From contig JBAZXZ010000002.1 of the NCBI GenBank assembly GCA_041659565.1, forward strand, positions 1 through 64,000: a stretch of 64,000 nt of DNA, read 5' to 3'. Both the position numbers and the translations under genes were made by a program. How positions within the stretch are numbered: the first letter of the stretch is position 1; every line of letters begins with the position of its first letter. Of the stretch, positions 21,395 to 31,111 are shown in pieces. The stretch comes from Altimarinus sp041659565. Its GTDB lineage: Bacteria > Patescibacteriota > Gracilibacteria > BD1-5 > UBA6164. The notes under the pieces are model-generated. The model saw only the letters and a list, made by a program, of their open reading frames with translations. It was not told the DNA's origin and did not search any database.

Positions 21395-21417
21395 CTAGGC
21401 GAAAAAGCCTAGTTTTT
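21395..21417 (+). terminator. Terminator-type hairpin in the nrdA leader
   Basis: CTAGGC GAAAAA GCCTAG followed by TTTTT, 112 bases before the nrdA start, on the coding strand of nrdA. No gene ends into it from the left, since the neighbour at 21236 is divergent. It may be an attenuator or the end of a small RNA. Confidence 0.6.
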
Positions 21418-21528
21418 AACATTTTTTGAACTAAATTGTTCTATTTTTTGTAGCAATTTTAGTTTTTTTACATACACTAAATAAACAATAACTAATAAAC
21501 TATTATTTCCTTTTTAAAATAAAAAAAT

Positions 21529-24129
21529 ATGGAATTATTTGTAATAAAAAACAGACTCTGAGATATCGTGGATTTTGATAAATCAAAGATAAAAAATGCT
21601 ATTTTAAAAGCTTTTGAAGCTTGTGGAGATAGTAATTTAGATTTGATTGATAAAATTGTTGAAAATACATTAAAAGATTTAAAAAGTTGTGAAGCAGATG
21701 ATATTTTATGTATAGAAGATATCCAAAACTCTGTAGAAAAAAATCTTATGGAGGCTTGAAAATTTGAAGTAGCTAAAGCTTATATAATTTATAGAAATTC
21801 AAGAACCAGAGAAAGAGAAAAACAAAAAGAAAAACTTGAAAAAAAATTATCAACTCATTCTCTAAAAGTTACTAAATCAGATTGAACAAAACAAGTTTTT
21901 GAGATTGGAAAAATCAAATCAATGTACAAAAGAATAGTAAATTGATTAGAAAAAACTTGCAAGTTTGAAGAAATAGAAAAAGTCTTGAAGAACTATATCG
22001 TTGATGGAATCAAAACCTCAGATATCATAAAAATGCTAGTTAAAGCAAGTATTGATCTAATTAGTATAGAAAATAGTGATTGGCAATTTATAGCTAGTAG
22101 ATTTATGACTTTGGATCTTTATAAAGAAGCAACAAAAAATAGAAACATAATAATTGATGATATCTACACAGGTAAAACTTATAAAAATTTATTTGATGAA
22201 TATATAAAGCTTTGATATTATTTCAAAGATTTTTACAAATATTATTCAAAAGAAGATATCAAAAAAGCCTGAGAATATATCAAAAAAGATAGAGATTTTG
22301 AGTACAATTATACAACTATTTTTATGATGAGAAAAAGATATCTATTAAACCCAAACAAAGTAATCAAAGAACTTCCTCAAGAAATGTATATGAGTGTAGC
22401 ACTATTTTTAGCAATTCCTGAAAAAGATGAGAATAGATTTGAGGTTGCAAAAAAGATTTATGATGCTTGTTCACTTCAAAAATTATCTCTTCCTACTCCG
22501 ACACTACTAAACGCAAGAACAAATTATAACCAACTTTCAAGTTGTTTTAAACTCAATATAGATGATGATTTGAGATCAATCTATCACAATATAGAAAATA
22601 TGGCTCAAATCTCAAAATTTGGAGGTTGAATTTGAGTATATCTATGAAATATTAGATCTAAATGAGCATCAATTAGAGGTGTAAAATGAGCTTCTGGATG
22701 AGTTAATCCATGGATTAAAGTAATCAATGATACTGCAATTGCAGTAAATCAACTAGGAGCTAGGATGTGATCTATAAGTGTCACTCTAGATATTTGGCAC
22801 AGAGATATATATGATTTTCTTGATTTACAAACTGAAACTGGTGATATAAGAAGAAAAGCATTTGATGTATTCCCTGCCGTTTCTATTCCTGATATATTTA
22901 TGGAAAGACTGAAAAATAATCAGGATTTCACACTTTTTGACCCAAAAGAAGTTACAGAAAAAACAGGTAAAAAAATGCAGGATTATTATTGAGAAGAATT
23001 TACTAAATTTTATATAGAACTTGAAAATAGAACTGATTTAGAATTAGCTGAAAAAGTAAATGCAAAAGATTTATTTAAAAAATTTCTAAAAGTAGTCGTT
23101 GAAACTGGTATGCCTTATACTTTTTTCAGAGATACAGTAAACAAAGCAAATCCAAATAAACATGCTTGAATGGTTTATTCTAGCCAACTTTGTGTAGAGA
23201 TATGTCAAAATACTAAAGCTTCAAAATTTATAGAAGAAGAAATAGAAGATGGAAAAATAGTTATCAAATATGAGCCTGGGGATTCTGTAGTTTGTAATCT
23301 AGCATCTATAAATGTAGCAAAAGTAAATACTCCTAAAGAGATAAATAAAGTTATCCCAATAGCAATGAGAATACTTGATAATGTAATTTCACTAAACTAT
23401 TATCCTATCAAAGAAGCTGAATTAACAGCCAAAAAATATAGATCAGTAGGACTTTGATTTTTATGACTTGCTGAACATTTAGCAGTTTCAAAACTTAATT
23501 ATGATAGTTTAGAGGCCAGAGAATACACAGATAAATTATTTGAAAAGTATGCTTATGCAACTATCAAAGCATCAAATGAATTAGCTCGTGAAAGATGAAC
23601 TTATCCAGTTTATGAATGAAGTGATTGGTCAAAATGAATACTTTTAAACAAAGATGCAAATTGGTATAAAGCAAATTCTTCTATGAGTGAAGATTGGCTT
23701 AAACTAATTGATGATGTAAAAAAGCATTGAGTTAGATTTGCTTATCACCTTGCACCTGCTCCAAATACTTCAACTTCACTTGTAGTATGATCAACAGCTT
23801 CAATATTACCAATATATAAAAAGTATTTTGTTGAAACAAATAAATTTGCTTCAACTGTAAATGTAGCTCCAAAACTTACTCCAGAGAATTTCTGGTACTA
23901 CAAAGAATATGTACATATGAATATGAATGATGTAATTGATATGGTATCGGTAATCTATAAATGGATTGACCAAAGTGTAAGTTTTGAATGGATAATAAAT
24001 CCCGAGAAAGTAAGTCCTGCCGAACTTTACAGCTACTACATAAAAACTTGGGAAGCAAAGATTAAGACTATTTATTATGTAAGAAGTATGAGTCTAGAAG
24101 TTAAAGAATGCATGAGTTGTAGTGGGTAA
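21529..24129 (+). CDS. nrdA: Ribonucleotide reductase class I, alpha subunit
   Basis: Large catalytic subunit that reduces ribonucleoside diphosphates to deoxynucleotides. 866 aa: two successive ATP-cone-like regulatory regions at the N-terminus (residues 1-90 and ~105-200, each with the VIKNRLGD or VTKSDGTKQVFEIGKI start), then the ten-stranded barrel with SLPTPTLLNARTNYNQLSSC (first redox Cys), NLASINVAK and VVCNLAS (active-site Cys of the finger loop), APAPNTSTS, and the C-terminal redox pair CMSC followed by SG. TGA glycines fill conserved positions such as KFGGGIGVYLGNIRSKGASI. It is followed by an unknown gene and nrdB. Two ATP cones suggest complex dATP regulation. Confidence 0.96.
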
Positions 24130-24154
24130 GATATTATTAATTAATTAAAATTTT

Positions 24155-24667
24155 ATGGAAAATAATGAATTTAAAAGAAAAATAGCTTTAGTAAAAGAAA
24201 AAGATAATGAAATTTGAAGTAGACTAGCAGATTATGAATGAAATGTTTTATCTATTATTAGTGAACCTGATTTTTTTATAGAAGGATGAATCCTTACTAT
24301 AGAAGAGTTTAATCAAAAAAGACAAGACTATAAAAAAGTAATTAAACAAATATTAGAACTTTGTATAGATGAAATAATTATAAAGTTAGAACAAAATATA
24401 CCAACAGATGGTTGAACTGATGCAAATATAAAATCTATAAATAAAGCTTTTTGAGATGATTATATTACATCTAGTATTTGAATTACTGTTGATAAATCCA
24501 ATGCAACAACTTGACGTGATCAAGTATTAGCTCCTATTCCCTATATTTGAACTCAAAGAAGACCTGAAGAAATAACTCAGGCCAAAGTATACAAATATAT
24601 AAATAAAGTAAGAAATTTTTTATGACTTCCTACAATACTACCATCTACACCTTTTTATAAAAAATAA
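24155..24667 (+). CDS. Hypothetical protein between nrdA and nrdB (170 aa)
   Basis: Soluble protein starting MENNEFKRKIALVKEKDNEIG, with NQKRQDYKKVIKQILELCID helix, an acidic DIPTDG-type turn and a Gly-rich strand region (SIGITVDKSNATTGRDQVLA) before a PYIGTQRRPEEITQAK segment. No family recognised. It starts 25 bases after nrdA and ends 19 bases before nrdB, so it is inside the nrd operon; a role linked to reductase assembly or regulation is only a guess from position. Confidence 0.65.
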
Positions 24668-24686
24668 TTTTTAATTAATTTTTAGT

Positions 24687-25727
24687 ATGACAAAAATAAC
24701 TGCAAATCCATTATTTAACCCTGCTTGAGATGACTTGGTTGAAAATAGAACTATAATCAAGTGAAATACTACTGGTTTATTCCAGCTTAATAATACAAAA
24801 TATAATTGGGCAAAAAGTCTTTATCAAGTTATGATAGGTAATTTTTGGGTTCCTGAAAAAGTAAGTTGACTTGGTGAAGATAGTGTATCATTTAAAAAAG
24901 ATTTAAGCGAATGAGAACAAAGAGCTTATAAATGAATTTTATCTTTTTTGATATTTTTAGATAGTATACAAACTGTTAATTTACCAAATTTTAATGAATA
25001 TATAACTGCTCCTGAGGTAAACTTGATTATGTCAATTCAAGCTTACCAAGAAGCTATACATTCTCAAAGTTATGCAACTATTTTAGAAAGTGTTGTTGAT
25101 TCAAAAGTAAGAGATGAAATTTACTATTTTTGGAGAGATGATGAAATACTTCTTGAGAGAAATAAATTTATTGGATGAATTTACCAAGATTTTATAGATA
25201 ATCCAAGTGAAAAAAACTTATTTAGATGAATTGTGGGAAATTATTTACTTGAATGACTTTATTTTTATAACTGATTTGCATTTTTTGATACCTTAGCAGA
25301 TCAATGAAAAATGGTTGCAACAGATAGGATGATAAATTATATAAGAAGAGATGAACTAACTCATGTGACTTTGTTTGCAAATATAATTAGAGAGATAAAA
25401 AGAGAATTTCCAAGCATTTATGATGAAAAAATGCTTATTGAAATGATGACTCTAGCAGTAGAACAAGAAGTAAAATGGAGTAAGCATATAATTGCTTGAA
25501 GTATAATTGGAATGAGTGATATAAATATAGAAAATTATACAAAATACCTAGCAAACCAAAGGTTAATTTTGCTTTGAATAACTCCAATGTATCCTGAAAT
25601 TATTTCAAATCCTTTTAAGCACTTGGATAGACTTCAAGATAATAATAGTGAGAAATGAAACTTTTTTGAATCAACAGTTACAAATTATACTCAATCAAGC
25701 TCTATGAAATGAGGTTGGGATTTTTAG
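24687..25727 (+). CDS. nrdB: Ribonucleotide reductase class I, beta subunit
   Basis: Small subunit that houses the dimetal/radical site and passes the radical to NrdA. 346 aa, the usual length. Ferritin-like helices carry the metal ligands: ILSFLIFLDSIQ, IQAYQEAIHSQSY (Glu and His), and ELTHVTLFANIIREI with the AVEQEVKWSKHII segment (Glu and His). The C-terminal tail NYTQSSSMKGGWDF ends in aromatic residues that would dock on NrdA. Coding for the last 15 residues has a stray DNA copy at 27543-27588. A Tyr close to the first metal ligand cannot be assigned with confidence, so the radical type is open. Confidence 0.95.
25683..25727 (+). repeat. nrdB 3' end, source of a 45-bp direct repeat
   Basis: The last 45 bases of nrdB match 27543-27588 with a few substitutions and a one-base insertion. 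Confidence 0.85.
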
Positions 25728-25733
25728 TGAAAT

Positions 25734-27473
25734 TTATTTTTTAATTATTCATTTTTCTTCATCTAAATAATATTCTCAATTTTTGTCTGAAAAATTATTG
25801 TTTTCTTTTGATTCTAAAGTTGAGATATCAAAAGAATGTTTAAATGTTTTTAATTCTCAATTATTATTTGCAAAAAATAATGTATATTTATCAATCGCCA
25901 TATTTCAATTTATTACCTTATATGAATCATAATCTCATTTAAATTTTCCTACATATCAATTACCATATCAAAAAGAAGTAATATATAAATTATTTTTGTC
26001 TTTTGCAAATACTGTATATATTATCAGTCAATTTTGAAATTCTTTTTCATGATTTTCATCATTTATAATTGAAAAAGTATCTTTATCTCATATTTCCATT
26101 TCATTACCTTGATAATAATATTTTCAATCAAATATACACACTCAATCTGATAATATTTTCAGATTTTTTGTAACTTCTCATATTTTAGATGAATTTGTAT
26201 AATAATTATCTTTATCTTTATAATATCAAGTTCAGAATTTTTCAAATGTATTTCAATCTATTTGAAATAATTTTTCTCAATAATTAACAAATGCATGTTG
26301 ATCTGCTATTACATAATTATCTCAAATTAATATATCTCCGACATACTTATATGATAAATAATCATCTACCTTAAAAGAAAAATTCCCTGCTTCAGGCCAT
26401 CAATTATAGCTTTGATACATATTATTTTTATCAATAATAGTTACATTTTCACCATATGAACTTAACAATCTTATTGTATTCAAATTAAATTGAGTGATAT
26501 TTCATGTTCAAAATAATATTTTATGAGCAAAAGCCTTAATAAAAGATAAATTTAAGTTTAAATCAACAGTTTTTGTTTCTCATGACATATAATTTAATCT
26601 TATCTTGTAAGGAATAGTACAATAATTATTAAAGTTTTTATCAATTGTATATTTAAATGATGAATTTCATATCTTGAAACTTTTCAGACTATACCAATTT
26701 GAATCATAAGTATCTAGGAAATTATCTTTACAAGAAAGAATTTCTATTGAACTTACATCACTAGGTATATTTTCTCAAATTAATTCATATTTATTTGAAT
26801 TAATTGTTTTTAAATTAAAATCAATTCAATAGAAATCTGTTTTGTTTTCTTTAAATAATACATTATCTTTTCATTCTTGATAACTCTCAAAATAATCAAA
26901 AGAGTTTGCAATAACTAAAAATATAAATCATCTTTTTGCTTGTAAACCTCAATCAGTTTTATCATCTATAATAAGTCATAAATCTTTTGCTGTATCTAAA
27001 TAATCTTTCCCCCAATCTCAAGTATTATACTTTTTTTCAATCTTTTTTGCTTTAAAAATAAGTTTTAACACTTCATTAACTGTTATATTATCATCTGGTC
27101 TAAAATTATCTTGTGATTCAATAAATTTAGTAGCTAGTGCTGTTTCAATATATTTACATCACCAGTCATTAATAACATCTTTAAATTTTAATTCACATTT
27201 ATTTCAATCAATTGTCTTTTTATATTCTGTATTAAATCAATCATATTCAACATTAATTAAATTTTCTCTTGCTAAATTTATAATTACTTTCATAACTTCT
27301 TTTCTTGATATATTATCGTTTATTCTATATTCATTTGTAGAACCTGAAAAATCTGATATATATGACTTAGATGCTAAAAAATTTGATGCATTTATTTGTT
27401 CTGATTCACTTAAAGCTGAAACTGAATTTAAAGTTAAAAGAATTGAAAAGATAATTAAAAATGGTTTTTTCAT
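25734..27473 (-). CDS. Secreted S-layer-homology (SLH) protein
   Basis: 579-aa exported protein: MKKPFLIIFSILLTLNSVSA signal peptide, then SLH-like modules, INDNISRKEVMKVIINLARE (residues ~45-65), FKDVINDWGCKYIETALATK with FRPDDNITVNEVLKLIFKA, and DWGKDYLDTAKDLGLIID. SLH domains bind pyruvylated wall polymers and anchor proteins to the surface. The remaining ~370 residues are beta-rich with repeated Y/N/D/K patterns (FWTGYYKDKDNYYTNSSK, FAKDKNNLYITSFGYG), resembling DKNYY-type repeats, function unknown. The gene is convergent with nrdB (6 bases between stops) and, with its promoter, lies between nrdB and a partial copy of the nrdB 3' end. Confidence 0.8.
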
Positions 27474-27542
27474 AAAATTTAAATTAATAAATAACTACTT
27501 TAGTATACATAAATCTTAAATAATTCAAATACAATTTAAACT

Positions 27543-27588
27543 AATTACACTCAATCAAGTTCTATGAAATGAGGTTCTGGATTTTTAG
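27543..27588 (+). repeat. Orphan copy of the nrdB 3' end
   Basis: AATTACACTCAATCAAGTTC onward repeats the nrdB tail including its stop TAG, but with an extra base in the GGTTCTGG part, so it would not be translated like nrdB. The copy and the true end bracket the SLH gene. Confidence 0.85.
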
Positions 27589-27606
27589 ATTATTTACTTA
27601 AAAATA

Positions 27607-27635
27607 TTGACTTTTAAATATCTTATTTATACTAT
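27607..27635 (+). promoter_or_regulatory. Sigma70-type promoter
   Basis: TTGACT, 17-base spacer, TACTAT, 28 bases before the ATG at 27664. Confidence 0.6.
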
Positions 27636-27663
27636 ATAGTATACTTATTATTTTTTTATTAGG

Positions 27664-28209
27664 ATGGCTATAGTAAAAACAACAACTTTATGAGATTTAG
27701 ATGAAAAATGAATTAAAGATTTTTTATATCTATCTACATGTGATTTTCCTCCAGAAAAAAGAATGAATTTTAAAACAGAGCAGATTATTGATTTGATTAA
27801 AAATAGATTATTGAGGATATTTTATATAGAAGAAGAATGAAATATGATTTTTCAAATGGTTTCTGAACCAATTTCTTGATATTGATTAGATTGAAAAGTC
27901 GTACTATGAAATTTAAGAGGAATTAAAAATGGCCCTTCATACTTAGGAGAAATTATTAATAAAATGCATGAATTTTATGATACAATTTATCTAGAAACAC
28001 CAAGAATCCCTACAATAAAAATATCTTTGGAAAATTGATACATTCCAGTTACCAATAAAGAAGAAATTCAAAATACTCTGTATAGGTTTATAGATTGAAA
28101 AAATTCAAAAATGATATCATTTAATGAAACAACTTGAAAATTTTCTCGTAAATATTGATTTAAATGAGAATTACCTGTTCAAGAAAAACTATTACTAAAG
28201 CATAAATAA
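27664..28209 (+). CDS. Hypothetical protein (181 aa)
   Basis: Soluble alpha/beta protein: MAIVKTTTLGDLDEKGIKDF at the start, an acidic/basic helix (NFKTEQIIDLIKNRLLRIFY), LDGKVVLGNLRGIKNGPSYL in the middle and LPVQEKLLLKHK at the end. Not recognised. It has its own promoter and is followed after 76 bases by the glycosyltransferase pair. Its many TGA glycines sit at turns, consistent with a real fold. Confidence 0.6.
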
Positions 28210-28285
28210 AATGTGACAATTTTACAAAACCTTCAATTTAGTATACAATTAAATTAAATGTTTATTTTTTGTATAAAAATTACTA

Positions 28286-29338
28286 ATGAATAAAAAATAT
28301 CTAATTATAACAGCAAGTTATTGAGATTGACATAATGCTGCCAAAAATGGAATCAAAAACTACCTTGAAGAAAAATGAGATATAGTTCAAGTATTTGATT
28401 ATTTTGCAGATATGATTGAAGCAAAAGAATTTACTCAAAGTTTTTATAAATTTTGTTCTGAAAGATACCCTATACTTCGGAAATCAATATATAAAATGTT
28501 GTTATTTCATACAAGTCAAAAAATCTTTAAAAAATATTTTACTTCAAAATATTCAAAAGGTTTTAATAAAATAATTAATGATTTTAATCCTGATTATATT
28601 ATATCCGTATTTCCTTATTCCCAATATTTTGTATGACATTATAAGGAAAATCATAATTTACATTTTAAGCATTGAGTTTTAGTAACAGATTCTGCGATTC
28701 ATTTATCTTGGTACTTTGAAGATAAATATATAGATAAATTTTTTGTTATTGATGATAATACCAAAGATTCTCTAATAAAAAAATTACCTCATAGAAAAGA
28801 TGATATAATTACAACTTTTTTTCCTATAGAAAACAAGTATTTTGTAGATAAAGAAAAATTAAATAATAAAACAATAACTATTTTATTAACTTGATTTACA
28901 TATGAATTTTCTAAAAGACTATTAGATAGACTCTCTTTAGAAAAATTTTATGAAAAAATAATTATAATAAAATGAAGAAATGATTATGTATACAATAAAC
29001 TTGAAAATGAAGTAAAAAATGAAAAATTTGAATATACAACTTACTTAAAGATCAAAGAAGAATTAAAAAATATAGATATATTTATCTCTAAACCTGGTTG
29101 AGCTCTAGTTTCTGAATGTGTTGCACAAGACACTTATATGATAACTCCTTTTTATATTGAAGGACAAGAAAAAGAAAATATAGATTTTTTAGAGAGAAAT
29201 AATCTATGATTTCATACTGTAAGTACACATAAGATAATAGAATTTCTAAAAGAATGATACAAAAATATAAATCTTCTAAATTTCAAAAAAATCAAAAATA
29301 AAAATGCTATTAAAGATATTATAGACAATTTAAAATAA
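28286..29338 (+). CDS. MGDG-synthase-like glycosyltransferase (GT28)
   Basis: Predicted processive or monogalactosyl/glucosyl-diacylglycerol synthase-type enzyme that adds a sugar from UDP-sugar to a lipid at the cytoplasmic face. 350 aa. N-terminal MGDG-synthase domain: KYLIITASYGDGHNAAKNGI with the conserved GDGH; FNKIINDFNPDYIISVFPYS; a C-terminal GT-B donor domain with TILLTGFTYEFS, FISKPGGALVSECVAQ and PFYIEGQEKENIDFL. That Pro-Gly-Gly...Glu and the QE..N motifs bind the nucleotide sugar. Followed closely by a GT2 gene, suggesting a glycolipid pathway. The lipid product is not deducible. Confidence 0.85.
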
Positions 29339-29414
29339 TTAAATCCATTTTTTCATTTTACAAAAATAACTTTTATCATATAATTCTAACAATTCTATAT
29401 TATCACAATTACAA

Positions 29415-30365
29415 ATGAAACTAATCATACAAATACCCTGTTTAAATGAGGAAAAAACTCTACCTCTTGTTTTAGCTGAAATACCTAAAAAAATTGATTG
29501 AATTGATATAATTGAGACTATGATAATTGATGATTGATCAACAGATAATACTATAGAAGTTGCAAAAAAACTATGAGTAAATCATATAGTCAAACATATA
29601 TGAAATAAATGACTTTGAGTCGCTTTTAAATCTGGTCAAGAAAAAGCTTTAGAACTGGGAGCTGATATACTTGTAAATACTGATTGAGATAATCAATATC
29701 CTGGAGTTTATATTGCAGATTTAGTAAAACCAATTCTAGAATGAAAAGCTCAAATTGTTATTTGAGATAGACAAACAAATAAAATAAATCACTTTTCTTT
29801 AGTAAAAAAAATATTTCAATATCTATGAAGTGGTTTGGTTAGATTTCTTTCTGAAACTAAAGTATCTGATACAGTAAGCGGATTTAGAGCATACAGTAGA
29901 GAATCTCTTTTACAATTAAATGTATCTTCAAGATTTAGTTATGTACTTGATACTATAGTTCAAGCCTGAGCGAAATGATTAAAAATAGAAAGTATCAAGA
30001 TAACAACAAATGCTCCTACACGAAAATCTAGACTTTTTAAATCTATATGGCAACATATGAGAAAATCTCTAATTAACCTTTTTAGAGTTTATTCTATGTA
30101 TAATCCAATTAAGATATTTTCACTTTTTGCTGCTCCTTTTTTGATAGTTTGAATTATCTGAATTACTAGATTTTTATATTTTTATTACTTAAATCCTATA
30201 AATACTTGAAAAGTTCAATCTCTTATACTTTCTTGAGTATTTCTTATGATTGCAATACAATTTTTTGCACTTTGAATTATCTGAGATCTAATCTCAAAAA
30301 ATAGAAAATTAGCAGAAGATAATTTGTATTTTACGAAAAACATGTATTACAAAAAGAGTAAATAA
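29415..30365 (+). CDS. Membrane-bound GT2 glycosyltransferase (polyprenyl-phosphate type)
   Basis: 316 aa. N-terminal GT-A domain: LIIQIPCLNEEKTLPLVLAE, the IIDDGSTDNTIEVA nucleotide-binding aspartates, NTDGDNQYPG (DxD-like metal site, DGD), and DTVSGFRAYSRESLL with the conserved SGFR. Two C-terminal TM helices (IFSLFAAPFLIVGIIGI; SLILSGVFLMIAIQFFALGI) follow, as in dolichol-phosphate-mannose or undecaprenyl-phosphate-glucose transferases. Likely makes a lipid-linked sugar donor used outside the membrane. A terminator follows immediately. Confidence 0.9.
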
Positions 30366-30389
30366 ATTATTTTATTCACTCTTTTTGTA
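30351..30389. terminator. Bidirectional terminator
   Basis: AAAAAGAGT / ACTCTTTTT stem that begins inside the last codons of the GT2 gene. T-runs on both strands serve it and the convergent gene ending at 30403. Confidence 0.75.
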
Positions 30390-30402
30390 TACTTATTATT
30401 AT

Positions 30403-30966
30403 TTATTTTCCTAAAATATCACTAAGTTGTTCTTTTAATTTATTTTGTAAGTACATTCATTTAAAATATAAATCTTCATTTTCAAGTTTTGCATGTACTA
30501 AATTGGCTTGCTGTATGCTAATAAAAATAGATTTAGCAGTTTCAAATTCTTTAATACCTTTGTTATTTATATCAGATCACTCCAGTAATTCAATTATACT
30601 ACTTAAATATAGATTAAATTCTCAATGTTGATTTTTCATAACAATATCATTTACTAAACTATTTATGACTTCAAAATTGTCAGATAAATTAATTAACTTA
30701 TCTGTATATATTCTTTCATATTTTAAAATTACAGGAAAAACTACTAAATCTTCTTTTGTTACATGTTTTAAAACTTCCGTTTTAAATTGATAAAACAATT
30801 CTTGTAAATTAACTAATTCAGGATAATTTTTTGTATGATTTATAATAATTGATGCAACTAATAAATCTAATTTTTGTAGATTTTTTCTTACTGGTTCATG
30901 AAATGTCTTAGTAATATATTTTACTAGTCAAGTTAATGACATATTTTCTACATTTTTTGTAAACAT
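30403..30966 (-). CDS. Hemerythrin/RIC-like helical protein
   Basis: 187-aa all-alpha protein resembling hemerythrin HHE or RIC (YtfE/ScdA, repair of iron centres) domains: LVKYITKTFHEPVRKNLQKL with His, LKHVTKEDLVVFPVILKYE (His..Glu, family pattern HxxxE..xFP), KNQHGEFNLYLSSIIELLEG, and HAKLENEDLYFKG (His...Glu...Asp). These His/Glu pairs on four helices are the expected di-iron ligands. Role inferred: di-iron binding in nitrosative/oxidative stress. Identity is moderate because ligand spacing was judged by eye. Confidence 0.68.
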
Positions 30967-31111
30967 ATTTAATATTATATATAATAAAATCTTGCCTTAA
31001 TTTTAACATAATTTAAATAATAATACAAATTTATGTATAAAAGTAAAAATTTAACTTGACAAAAACACTTTTAAAAACAAAATATAAAAAATAAGTTATT
31101 ATTCATATTTT

